From NCBI RefSeq assembly GCF_001957125.1, contig NZ_MPHJ01000015.1, positions 54,923 to 118,922 of the forward strand: a stretch of 64,000 bases of DNA, in the 5' to 3' direction. Within the stretch, counting starts at the first letter, position 1; the number at the start of each line of letters is the position of its first letter. The translations under genes were made by a program, and so were the position numbers. Below the pieces are notes generated by a model. That model saw only the letters and a program-made list of their open reading frames with translations, made no database searches and was not told the DNA's origin. Shown one piece after another: positions 18,309 to 25,956 of this stretch. Source of the stretch: Shewanella sp. UCD-KL12. Lineage in GTDB: Bacteria > Pseudomonadota > Gammaproteobacteria > Enterobacterales > Shewanellaceae.

Positions 18309-19252
18309 TAATATCCATACCTTAGCCTTAGCTCCTTAGGATGAGGATTAAGGTATGCTTGCTGCTTTAAGTAATCATTAGGAAACTCTAGTAAGTAATG
18401 CTTAATTAAGGTCAGTGGCACCAATAGTGGTGTCAACCCCAATCTGTAAGTATCAATCTGATCTGTTAGCTCTTGACGTTTTGCATGATCAAGCTGTTTT
18501 TTAAAGTAACCTTGCAGATGATGTAATGTATTAGTGTGGCTCTTGCGTGATGCCTTGTTTTTAAGTGCCTCCATTAAACCTGCGATATATTGGTTAGCTA
18601 ACTCATCAAGGGCTAAATCACTACTTCCAAGTAGCGTCCCTAGCTGACGATAACTCTCAATATGGTGGCTCATCACTAGGTACTTTTGCTCACTATGAAA
18701 CTGAATAAGCTTGTGCTTTGTTATGCCACTGGCGGCTAAATCTAGCCATTTTTGATAGGTAAACACTCTTGTCATGAAGTTTTCACGTATCACTGCATCA
18801 TTAAGTCTGCCATTTTCCTCTGCAGGTAACAGAGGGTTAGCCTTCATCACCTCACGAGCAAACAAACCGATGCCATTGGACTCAGAACCTTTACCGTGAT
18901 GGTGGTGGACCTTAACTCGCTCCATACCGCAACTAGGACTTTTAGCACAGAATATAAAACCACTCAGGTTTCTTATCTGCTCTCCAACTTGTTTACCATA
19001 TGCGGTTAATTTTTCAGTCACATCGCCACTGCCATCAGGGCGAGAAACGGTAATAATGTTATCCTTTATTATCTGGCGGATTGTGGGACGCGGAATAGGT
19101 AGCCCAATAGCGACCTCTGGACAGAATGCTTTAAAATTAGCAAACTCAGACAATGCTTCTGTACAAAATTGTGAGCGTTTATGGCCTGAGTCATAACGGA
19201 CGTTTTCACCCATCACACATGCACTGATCCCAATCGTTAATTTTTTATCCAT
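18308..19252 (-). CDS. DUF523/DUF1722 (YbgA-like) protein
   Basis: About 314 residues. The N-terminal DUF523 domain shows GISACVMGENVRYDSGHKRS, FCPEVAIGLPIPRPTIR and CAKSPSCGMERVKV (conserved Cys residues). The C-terminal DUF1722 (YbgA) domain begins near WLDLAASGITKHKLIQFHSEQKYLVMSH. Genes of this type often precede photolyase, as here; the role is unknown, perhaps iron-sulfur or sulfur chemistry linked to DNA repair (inference). Three consecutive ATGs follow GGGGAG; the third, at 19252, has the best spacing. It begins 13 bp after the chrR stop. Confidence 0.87.
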   Translation of the reverse strand: MDKKLTIGISACVMGENVRYDSGHKRSQFCTEALSEFANFKAFCPEVAIGLPIPRPTIRQIIKDNIITVSRPDGSGDVTEKLTAYGKQVGEQIRNLSGFIFCAKSPSCGMERVKVHHHHGKGSESNGIGLFAREVMKANPLLPAEENGRLNDAVIRENFMTRVFTYQKWLDLAASGITKHKLIQFHSEQKYLVMSHHIESYRQLGTLLGSSDLALDELANQYIAGLMEALKNKASRKSHTNTLHHLQGYFKKQLDHAKRQELTDQIDTYRLGLTPLLVPLTLIKHYLLEFPNDYLKQQAYLNPHPKELRLRYGY

Positions 19253-19265
19253 CATCATCTCCCCA

Positions 19266-20015
19266 CTAATAGATAAACTGACCAATAGGGTTAAGTAACT
19301 GACTGACCCCTTTGGTGAAGTGAATCGCGTCATTTGAAACAGTGAGGCACACGCATCCTGTTTTAGTCACTGGTTGATGAGTGTGCTCAGCGTCAAGCCA
19401 AATAAAATCACCTGCTTGATAAACACCCATCTCATCTTCAAAGCTGCCCTGTAGTAACAAAGTCACTTCAAACCCCTTATGAGTATGGGTCGGTACACTT
19501 CCTCCTTTATCGATATGCAGCAGACTGGTTCTTAAGTCACCATCTTCAATACTCAAACGAGAACGAGAAAGGTTCCCCAACCCCTGAAACGGTTTTATCT
19601 CAATGTTTCTTAACGCCCTTGGTACTTTAAATTTAGCACCAGAAACCTCAATTTCTTTATCTGTAATGGCCGCCAAATCTACAGTTTCTGCAACGTGCTC
19701 AACCTCCTCGGTAGCAGACGTTATCGCCTCTAACATAGACAATTCACTGTCATTGAGTGAAGCTTCAACGTCAGAGTCAAAATCCATTAGCTCTTCGCAA
19801 AGCATCTCCACTTGAGGCGCTAAGCCAAACTGCGTAGCTGAGCTTGAACCTTCACCAAAGCAAGCATTCGCAGCTTGCTCTGTCAAACTTTCAACCTGCT
19901 TTTGACATTCAGGGCACATCTCAACATGGCTTGCAATCACGACAGAGAGCGAAGCAGGCAAAGATCCTTCTACAAATGATGACAGAAGCGACTCTTTAGG
20001 ATGTAATTTAATCAT
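19266..20015 (-). CDS. chrR: ChrR-type zinc anti-sigma factor with cupin domain
   Basis: 249 residues. The N-terminal anti-sigma domain has the zinc ligands His5, His30, Cys34 and Cys37 (HX3CX2C), equivalent to the four ligands of Rhodobacter sphaeroides ChrR. The C-terminal cupin domain has THTHKGFEVT and AEHTHQP, supplying the His/His/Glu/His set of the second metal site. In Rhodobacter, ChrR holds sigma-E inactive until singlet oxygen triggers its release; the cupin half is needed for that response. The gene overlaps the sigma factor gene by 8 bp. An acidic linker (about 80-125) is longer than in Rhodobacter. Confidence 0.93.
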   Translation of the reverse strand: MIKLHPKESLLSSFVEGSLPASLSVVIASHVEMCPECQKQVESLTEQAANACFGEGSSSATQFGLAPQVEMLCEELMDFDSDVEASLNDSELSMLEAITSATEEVEHVAETVDLAAITDKEIEVSGAKFKVPRALRNIEIKPFQGLGNLSRSRLSIEDGDLRTSLLHIDKGGSVPTHTHKGFEVTLLLQGSFEDEMGVYQAGDFIWLDAEHTHQPVTKTGCVCLTVSNDAIHFTKGVSQLLNPIGQFIY

Positions 20016-20634
20016 GTGACTCTCCTACCTGCTCTTTTAACTTCGCAAGGGCTAATCTTAATCTGGATTTGACGGTACCGATTGGAATATTGAGCTGTTT
20101 AGCAAGTTGCTCTTGAGATAACTCCTGAAAATATACCCCTTTGACGACTAACTTTTGAGCTTCTGGTAACTGATCAACATAACCAGCTATCTGTCTGTCC
20201 ATCAAATGATCAGAGAACTCTTCACTGGCGCTATATTCCTCGGCTTCAATTGGCCAGATATCGTCGCCGAGTAGCAGCTCATTCTTAACTTTGATTTTTC
20301 GTAACATATCAAAAGCGGCATTTCTCATGATGCTGTAGACCCAAGTGGTTGCCGCGCCTTTGCTTGGATCATAAAGAGAAGCTTTATTCCATACACGTGA
20401 CAACGTCTCCTGCACCAGCTCTGCCGCCATGGCATCAGTGTTGAGTTGTTTTATGCCAAAACGCTTAATCTTGGGTGCAAAAAAGGTGAAAATAGCAGTA
20501 AATGCACGCTTATCACGCTGTGTAGCAACAAGCACTATCCAAGCACTTAACTCAGTAGGAACCTGCTCTTCTGTTTGTTTAGAGATGATATTATTAACCT
20601 CAACAACGCGTTGTATCCCCTCAGTTTTCAGCAT
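20008..20634 (-). CDS. rpoE: ECF sigma factor (ChrR-associated, ECF11-like)
   Basis: 208 residues with the two ECF regions: region 2 (AAELVQETLSRVWNKASLYDPSKGAATTWVYSIMRNAAFDMLRK) and region 4 (QLPEAQKLVVKGVYFQELSQEQLAKQLNIPIGTVKSRLRLAL). The partner is a ChrR anti-sigma factor, placing it in the ECF11 group responsive to singlet oxygen. It directs RNA polymerase to its own promoter and, by inference, to the whole downstream operon. Note that the name rpoE also belongs to the envelope-stress sigma factor in enterics, which is a different protein. A candidate autoregulatory promoter lies at 20670-20697. Confidence 0.92.
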   Translation of the reverse strand: MLKTEGIQRVVEVNNIISKQTEEQVPTELSAWIVLVATQRDKRAFTAIFTFFAPKIKRFGIKQLNTDAMAAELVQETLSRVWNKASLYDPSKGAATTWVYSIMRNAAFDMLRKIKVKNELLLGDDIWPIEAEEYSASEEFSDHLMDRQIAGYVDQLPEAQKLVVKGVYFQELSQEQLAKQLNIPIGTVKSRLRLALAKLKEQVGESHD

Positions 20635-20669
20635 ATTGGTGTACTCATTATTTCAGCACTATTTACATC

Positions 20670-20697
20670 TATACGTAACCCAAACCGAAAAGGATCA
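20670..20697 (-). promoter_or_regulatory. Candidate autoregulated ECF11-type promoter
   Basis: Read on the minus strand: TGATCC (20692-20697), a 16-bp spacer, then CGTATA (20670-20675). This resembles the TGATC/CGTA-type -35/-10 pair of sigma-E/ChrR promoters. The start codon lies about 36 bp downstream of the -10. The TGA of the -35 is also the stop codon of the LON-domain gene upstream. Confidence 0.65.
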
Positions 20698-21303
20698 ACT
20701 GTTTTTAACTTTTCCTTGAATTAAAGTATGTAAAAAACCTTCGATTTGGTCAAAGCTATAATCAAATATAAATTTTTCTTTTTTATTCAATGATAAAGGT
20801 AAGATCTCTATAAACCTTGCACAAACCCAATTAGCGTCATGAAAATACGTTTTTTTATAAAGGTCTCGCAAACTGATATGGGATTGAAAAATGTCTTGTA
20901 GAGATTCAGCTAATTCACGTGTCTCAGAACTGATTTCACGAAAGCCCCAATGGGATAAAGGAGTGAATGTAGCGCTGAGTAATCCACCAATATCTCGCTC
21001 TACTTCCCCTAGTTTTACTAGGTTTAATGCTTGAATGTCGATGAGCAAAATGTTCCCTTCAGCTAAATTAAAATCAATAATCTTTACCCGCCCCCCCCAA
21101 TTTGAACAGGAGTATGGTGAGTGTTTTTTTTGCAAGCAAACTACAAAACCATCACCTTTAATCGCTTTTTTTATCATAGAGATATATTTAGGTTCAAATA
21201 TCTTTAATCTTTGTATTCCACCTGGCAATATCACCATTGGTAGCGGCATTACCGGCAAGTGCTTTGCAAACTGACTAACCTGTAAAGGATTAATATCTTT
21301 CAC
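20695..21303 (-). CDS. LON N-terminal-domain (substrate-binding-like) protein
   Basis: 202 residues resembling the stand-alone LON substrate-binding domain: LPVMPLPMVILPGGIQRLKIFEPKYISMIKKA, a variant of the PLFPLP...LPGG...IFEPRY signature. No ATPase or protease domain follows, so it is not a protease. Such proteins are common in Shewanella and related genera; their function is unknown. The GTG at 21303 is the best in-frame start, with a weak ribosome-binding site. It runs in the same direction as the sigma operon, whose promoter overlaps its stop codon. Confidence 0.78.
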   Translation of the reverse strand: MKDINPLQVSQFAKHLPVMPLPMVILPGGIQRLKIFEPKYISMIKKAIKGDGFVVCLQKKHSPYSCSNWGGRVKIIDFNLAEGNILLIDIQALNLVKLGEVERDIGGLLSATFTPLSHWGFREISSETRELAESLQDIFQSHISLRDLYKKTYFHDANWVCARFIEILPLSLNKKEKFIFDYSFDQIEGFLHTLIQGKVKNS

Positions 21304-21601
21304 ATTAACGGCCCATTTATATTTTAAGTACAGATAAATACGCTGTAGATAGTGTTTTAGATCTGTTAGCTAGGCTAATCAGTTCAAGAATTGAAAATAA
21401 ATCTGCTAATTGATTAAGCGACCTTATAAGAGTGGAGTCATTTAATCTGAATTTAGGAAAAAAGTGGAACTTACTGGCCATATCTACATAAGTGAGATTA
21501 GGCAGTATGTGATAGTGAATTAAACTCAAATCACCTAAAGCAAACAAGCTATAGAGTCACGGCATATATTTAAGCTTGCAATCACAATCATAGCCATTTT
21601 A
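21304..21601. other. Intergenic stretch before the yecM remnant
   Basis: About 300 bp upstream of the LON-domain gene. I see no credible gene: an open frame at 21317-21547 (minus) lacks codon structure and family resemblance. It probably holds the LON-domain gene's promoter on its left and the decayed 5' side of the yecM remnant on its right. Confidence 0.5.
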
Positions 21602-21745
21602 CAGGTAAAAATAAGCTCGCGACAAAGGGATCACAAACGACTGACTAACCCGAACATCGTATTTCAAAAAAGTGATTCCGGTTCCATAGTTCGCCAACAA
21701 GGTTTCAAAGCGGTGATCACATCAGATATCCGGATTAGCAGTTAA
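21602..21745 (+). pseudogene. yecM 3'-end remnant
   Basis: Read in frame, this stretch gives VKISS, then DHKRLTNPNIVF, and finally GFKAVITSD, which line up without gaps with VKLSS, EHERLANPTIAF and GIKAVISSE of the intact yecM at 10259-10834. The similarity continues past the stop (CAGTTAAATAG-ATGT in both) and the copy is also followed by a terminator. One base is missing near the end, shifting the stop. There is no start and the first three quarters of the gene are absent. About 40% of compared residues are identical, so this is an old or imported copy. Confidence 0.8.
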
Positions 21746-21772
21746 ATAGGATGTAAAGTGTGACGGGATGAT

Positions 21773-21796
21773 AAAGGCGAGCCCTGACTCGCCTTT
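21773..21796. terminator. Terminator after the yecM remnant and TonB receptor gene
   Basis: AAAGGCGAG (21773-21781) pairs with CTCGCCTTT (21788-21796). It is 21 bp beyond the TonB receptor stop on the minus strand, and in the same relative place as the terminator after intact yecM. Confidence 0.8.
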
Positions 21797-21817
21797 GTCT
21801 TTTCGACAGCCTAGTCA

Positions 21818-23908
21818 TTAAAACTTATACTGCAGTGATGCTTTTATCGCGCGCCCATCGGAGAACATAGCGCTGTTGCTACAGCCGCCTCTGAGGTAAT
21901 AAGTATCAAATAGATTATCAATATTGACACGAAAAACAGCTAGGTGCTGATTAGAAAAGTGCACACTATGGCTATAGCCCAAATCAACTTTAACATAGGC
22001 CTCTTTTAAGAAGTCGTTAGGTGTATCACCAAATCGTTCTCCCACATAGACAGCGCCAACAGAGAGCTGACTTTGTTCGGTCACATCAAAGTTAAACCAG
22101 GTGCTCGCGGTGAACGCTGGCGTATCCTTAGCCCGTTTACCTGTATAAAGCGGATCGCTGATAATTTTTGCATCTAGATACATCACGGAGGTAAGCATAG
22201 ATAGTGACGGGGTTAACTTACCTTCGACCGTCAACTCAACTCCATTATGTAAGGCTTTGCCATTTTGAGTGGTGACAGGCTTATCATCACGTTTATCTGT
22301 GACAACTTTATTGTTTTTTTCGATAGAGAAAAGCGCTGTAGAAACATATAAAGCGCCCTCTAAAAATTCACCTTTAGCGCCAATTTCAAAAGATTGACCA
22401 CGTTCAGCCTGTAACTTTTTTCCGTAGTTAACATCATCACTGTTAGAGATTGGATCTTTAGGTTCAAAACTCTCACTATAGGTCGAATAGATAGAGGTAT
22501 TTTCAGTTGGGTGATAGATGATACCAAGCTTTGGTAAGACATTATGACGAGTCTCATGAGTCGTCTGCTCTCTATCAAAGCGTAGCCCCGCTAACAGATG
22601 CCAGCTGTCGTTAAACTCAATCATATCTTGAGCATATAACCCATAGGTATGACGCTGTACATGAGTCATAGCAGCGCCATTGCGATAATCCAACTCTTTA
22701 GGTCGCTCTATAATATGTCGATCATTGAAACTCGCTCGCCCAGCAATAGCCATCTTCATCTGTTGCCCAGTTCGATCGTAATCTACAATACTGCTTCCAA
22801 CTAGCAGCCTATGGTGTATATCACCAGTATAAAAATCGCCTTTAAGGTCAAAAAAGGCTGTTGTAACGTCGAACCTCTCAAAGGTATCACGGCCTCGAAG
22901 TGAATATGTTCCCTTATCTAAATCAACGTTTTGTACTTTGCCATAAAGACTTTCAAGAGTCTGTCGCTGATGCCTTTGCTGATTAAAGCCCATATTGATT
23001 GACCAAGCATCATTAAGGTAAGAGTTAAACGTGAAGCCACTATTCTCTACTTGTGATTTACGATTAGACCAAGGCATATCCCAGATATAATCCCGCTTTC
23101 CTGCTAACTCAAATTTCCCCGAGGCTTTATTCTTAAGATGCTGTGGCCCCATCTCAATCCTGCCCTCATCATCAGTAAGATCATAGTTAAGACTCAAGGT
23201 CGTATCTTCACTTAAATCAGCCTCAAGCATTAATGCTCCGACAAAACGTTCTTGACCAGCATAGCTACCATCTTTATACCTGCGCCATCCATCTTGCGAC
23301 GATTTAGATAAAATCACCCTAGAGCGAATGCTACCAGACTCATTCAAACTACCACCAGCATCAAGCAGCGATTGATTAAAACCAAATGAGCCATACTCCT
23401 GAGACAGATTAAACTGCATCTCATCATGGGCTTTCTTCGTTACTAAGTTTATCATTCCGCCAGGCGTCGACTTTCCATAAAGCAGAGCCGATGGTCCTTT
23501 AAGGACTTCGACACGTTCGTAAAGCTCAATCGGTTGAGCATAACGAGATAGATGATACTGACCATCTCGCATATAGCTTTGATCTGGCTCCAGTACAAAA
23601 CCACGCATATAAAATCGTTCGCGATTGCGTCGTACATTTCCAACAGAGACACTGGCATCGTTTCTTAATACTTGGCCAAGAGAACTGGCGCGTTGAGCCT
23701 CGATTAACTCCTTGCTATATACCGAGATTGAACCAGGCGTTTCAAGCTGACTCATATCCATTTTCATCGCTGAACTATTCGACGCAATCGGCTTGCTAAT
23801 ACCCATCACACTAATAATCTCTATATCGTCATGCTTGTCGTGAGCATAAACAAAGATGGGGTTAATCGCTGCTAAAATGGATAAAGCAACACTGCACTTA
23901 GAGAACAT
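21818..23908 (-). CDS. TonB-dependent siderophore receptor
   Basis: 696 residues, normal size for FhuA/FpvA-type receptors. Signal peptide cleaved near VYAHDK; TonB box-like IEIISVMGI; plug domain with TPGSISVYSKELIEAQ, RNRERFYMRGF and VEVLKGPSALLYGKSTPGGMINLVTKKA; then a 22-strand barrel ending in LQYKF with terminal Phe. It would import a ferric siderophore using TonB energy; the ligand is unknown and no siderophore genes are nearby. Divergent from the phytochelatin-synthase-like gene, sharing a 138-bp region with a 23-bp dyad. No classical Fur box was recognised there. Confidence 0.93.
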   Translation of the reverse strand: MFSKCSVALSILAAINPIFVYAHDKHDDIEIISVMGISKPIASNSSAMKMDMSQLETPGSISVYSKELIEAQRASSLGQVLRNDASVSVGNVRRNRERFYMRGFVLEPDQSYMRDGQYHLSRYAQPIELYERVEVLKGPSALLYGKSTPGGMINLVTKKAHDEMQFNLSQEYGSFGFNQSLLDAGGSLNESGSIRSRVILSKSSQDGWRRYKDGSYAGQERFVGALMLEADLSEDTTLSLNYDLTDDEGRIEMGPQHLKNKASGKFELAGKRDYIWDMPWSNRKSQVENSGFTFNSYLNDAWSINMGFNQQRHQRQTLESLYGKVQNVDLDKGTYSLRGRDTFERFDVTTAFFDLKGDFYTGDIHHRLLVGSSIVDYDRTGQQMKMAIAGRASFNDRHIIERPKELDYRNGAAMTHVQRHTYGLYAQDMIEFNDSWHLLAGLRFDREQTTHETRHNVLPKLGIIYHPTENTSIYSTYSESFEPKDPISNSDDVNYGKKLQAERGQSFEIGAKGEFLEGALYVSTALFSIEKNNKVVTDKRDDKPVTTQNGKALHNGVELTVEGKLTPSLSMLTSVMYLDAKIISDPLYTGKRAKDTPAFTASTWFNFDVTEQSQLSVGAVYVGERFGDTPNDFLKEAYVKVDLGYSHSVHFSNQHLAVFRVNIDNLFDTYYLRGGCSNSAMFSDGRAIKASLQYKF

Positions 23909-24000
23909 AAAGAGGCCAGGTAGTCTGAAATTTCGCTCAGCCTATAGAGCGAGTTATTACTAGGCTTTTTTACGAGAGATATAAATGCTTGGTGACATTC

Positions 24001-24023
24001 ATACCGATAAGCTTTATCAGTAT
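24001..24023. promoter_or_regulatory. 23-bp dyad between the TonB receptor and PCS-like genes
   Basis: ATAC-N-GATAA on the left mirrors TTATC-N-GTAT on the right. It lies 24 bp before the PCS-like start and about 93 bp before the receptor start, well placed for a shared operator. It does not match Fur or Zur consensus closely, so the regulator is unnamed. Confidence 0.4.
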
Positions 24024-24046
24024 TGCAAGTCATTGAGGCCACTCTT

Positions 24047-24835
24047 ATGAACACCATAATCCGAAGATCGCTGATAACAGTGTTATTTTTCTCCATAGGC
24101 TATTTAGTTAATAACACGCCAGCCTTCGCGACGTCCCTTGTTGATTGGGATAGCACAGAGGGAATACACAGGCTAAGTGAATCAAAGGTCAAACAAGATT
24201 TTTTTAGTTTATCCCCACACTTTGAAGGGCAAGAGAACAAGGTCTATTGCGGTGTCGCCTCCATGACAATCGTTTTAAATGCACTGAGAGTGGGCAAAGA
24301 TGAACATATCATTGCATCAGATCAGTCGATTATTGCACAAGATGAAAGGGTTTATTTTCCACAAAATGGCTGGAGCCCGCTGTTTAACCGATACAGTCAA
24401 AGCACTGTGGTAGCACTCAGTCCAAAAAGTAAGCTCGAAATAATGGGGAAACCCTCAAAGGATGGGGGCAATGACTATGGACTCAGCCTATCAAACCTTT
24501 CAGGTCTAGCGACGAATCATGGGTTAATAACCCAAGTGTTTTTCGCCAATAATTTGCAAGACAAAACACAACAGAAAGCAGCGCTTATTAGTACATTATC
24601 AGCGCCGCATAAATACGCCATAATTAATTACTCACGCGTTGTGTTAAACCAAGCTGGTAGCGGGCACTTCTCCCCGGTCGTTGCTTATGACAAAGACTCT
24701 GATTCGTTTTTAATTATGGATGTGTCTAATACCTTTCAAACTTGGGTATGGGTAGAGTCCGATGCACTTTTTAACGCCATGGCTAAGAAAGATAAAGATA
24801 CCTCTAGAGGTTTTGTTATCCTGTCTGAAGCTTAA
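24047..24835 (+). CDS. Phytochelatin-synthase-family periplasmic cysteine protease
   Basis: 262 residues with a signal peptide (cleavage near TPAFA). The papain-like PCS triad is present: Cys68 in VYCGVASM, His207 in SGHFSPVVAYD and Asp225 in LIMDVSN. Eukaryotic PCS joins gamma-Glu-Cys units from glutathione; bacterial one-domain relatives mostly just cleave glutathione to gamma-Glu-Cys. Export to the periplasm suggests glutathione breakdown or metal-thiolate handling there (inference). ATG 24047 has GAGG upstream and gives a proper signal peptide; an upstream in-frame TTG is less likely. Divergent from a TonB receptor gene. Confidence 0.88.
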   Translation: MNTIIRRSLITVLFFSIGYLVNNTPAFATSLVDWDSTEGIHRLSESKVKQDFFSLSPHFEGQENKVYCGVASMTIVLNALRVGKDEHIIASDQSIIAQDERVYFPQNGWSPLFNRYSQSTVVALSPKSKLEIMGKPSKDGGNDYGLSLSNLSGLATNHGLITQVFFANNLQDKTQQKAALISTLSAPHKYAIINYSRVVLNQAGSGHFSPVVAYDKDSDSFLIMDVSNTFQTWVWVESDALFNAMAKKDKDTSRGFVILSEA

Positions 24836-24837
24836 TA

Positions 24838-24897
24838 ATACCATTTCCATAAAAGAGTTAACCATTCAGCGGGAGTTAAAACCGCTGTAGGCAAGGG
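24838..24897. repeat. Fragment of the 58.5-kb MITE-like element
   Basis: The segment ACCATTCAGCGGGAGTT and its surroundings match, in reverse orientation, the right end of the element at 58546-58812, including the outer ATACCA end and an inner GCTGT-GCAAGG block. It is one terminus only, lying just after the PCS-like gene. Confidence 0.6.
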
Positions 24898-24983
24898 CAA
24901 TATTTGCTCCTGCAATATAGACATTCACCACATCCTTGTGGCTTTAAGTGGGTTGAATAGATGTTGTCACTAGGTCGGTTCCC

Positions 24984-25516
24984 CTAGGCGATGACGGCTT
25001 GATAAACAACCAGGGTCACAAACAGTAAAACACTTGAATAGAATGTAAGCGCAAAGCCAAACGCTCTAGCCGGTGCGCCCTTGTGATAACCGATAAAGAA
25101 ACTTATGCGCCCAATGGCAAACAATATTGAACAGATAGGCGCGGTAGATAACCATGAAGCAGGCATCAAGAGACACCAAGCAACATAAACAGAACCCGCG
25201 ATAACAATTTGCTCTAAGGTATTTTGCAGCAGGCTTTGTAATATTCCAGCTTGTTGAGAGCCTGAAGTAAGCCCACTACCATCTATATCTTCTGGGCTAA
25301 AAAATCGATATTTAGCGAGTCGCCAATGGACACAATTAACAAAAGTATGGGTAAAATTAGCGTTCCCCCAAGCACCTCAAGCCTTTGTGAATAGTGGTTA
25401 ATTTCTACGTAGTTAAATGGATCATAGATAACAGCTAAAGAGATACTCAAAATTGAGAGCAGCATCGCTGATACCATCCCTTTAAATACACCCAATTGTT
25501 TTACTGTTAACGCCAT
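24984..25516 (-). pseudogene. MAPEG family membrane protein, split by a -1 frameshift
   Basis: The first frame (from ATG 25516, SD GAGG upstream) reads through helix 1 and a second helix to IDFLAQKI and stops at 25283. Moving back one base at T TTT TTA (A-run on the plus strand, 25299-25304) gives IDFFSPEDIDGSG and continues through LLQNTLEQ, FAIGRISFFIGYHKGAPARAFGFALTFY to the normal MAPEG end at 24984. Joined, this is a full four-helix MAPEG protein (membrane eicosanoid/glutathione metabolism fold). It is either a one-base deletion in a homopolymer, a sequencing slip, or programmed frameshifting: the site equals the classic U UUU UUA heptamer in the right phase. Confidence 0.78.
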
Positions 25517-25529
25517 CTCACTCGCCTCT

Positions 25530-25880
25530 TCATACTGCACCGACACATAAAAGGTAACGATTAGCTAAAGTAGACACCTCTTTCTTGATTAAGAATGTCT
25601 CTGGCGCATCGCTAAAAACTATCTCATCGCAGTTTTTACGTCTTTTTTGATAGCTTCGGTGACATGAATCAAGGGTCTGGCTGCCACTAGACTGAAAACT
25701 TTCATCGTTACATAACTGTTTTGCAAGTATGGTGGCACCGGATTTGACCTCGCTAAGCGTCGCCCCTTCCTGCTCTACTTTATTAATAATCTCATGCCAA
25801 GAAGTGTATTCGGGGGCACACTTGCTATTGAAATATTGATAGAGCGCCACTAACACGCCGATAACTAATAAGTATTTCAC
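25530..25880 (-). CDS. Hypothetical membrane-anchored Cys-rich protein
   Basis: About 116 residues: one N-terminal helix (KYLLVIGVLVALYQYF) acting as anchor or uncleaved signal, then a hydrophilic domain with five cysteines spread over it (SKCAP, QLCND, DSCHRS, KNCDE, LLCVG), suggesting disulfides in the periplasm. No family recognised. The GTG at 25880 has AGGA six bases upstream; an earlier in-frame TTG has no such site. Its stop lies 13 bp before the MAPEG start, so the two are probably co-transcribed. Confidence 0.65.
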   Translation of the reverse strand: MKYLLVIGVLVALYQYFNSKCAPEYTSWHEIINKVEQEGATLSEVKSGATILAKQLCNDESFQSSGSQTLDSCHRSYQKRRKNCDEIVFSDAPETFLIKKEVSTLANRYLLCVGAV

Positions 25881-25956
25881 CGTAATTCCTTTTACCAAAA
25901 AAGCATCATGGCCATTAAGTCATCGGTTAAAACTTAAATTTCACACTTTCTAATGG

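Noticed and set aside
21317..21547. 76-codon open frame upstream of the LON-domain gene
   Set aside because: No ribosome-binding site or family resemblance; low-complexity Leu/Ser composition; it lies in the gap next to the yecM remnant.
23909..24046. Fur box for the TonB receptor
   Set aside because: No good match to GATAATGATAATCATTATC; the 23-bp dyad at 24001 is different.
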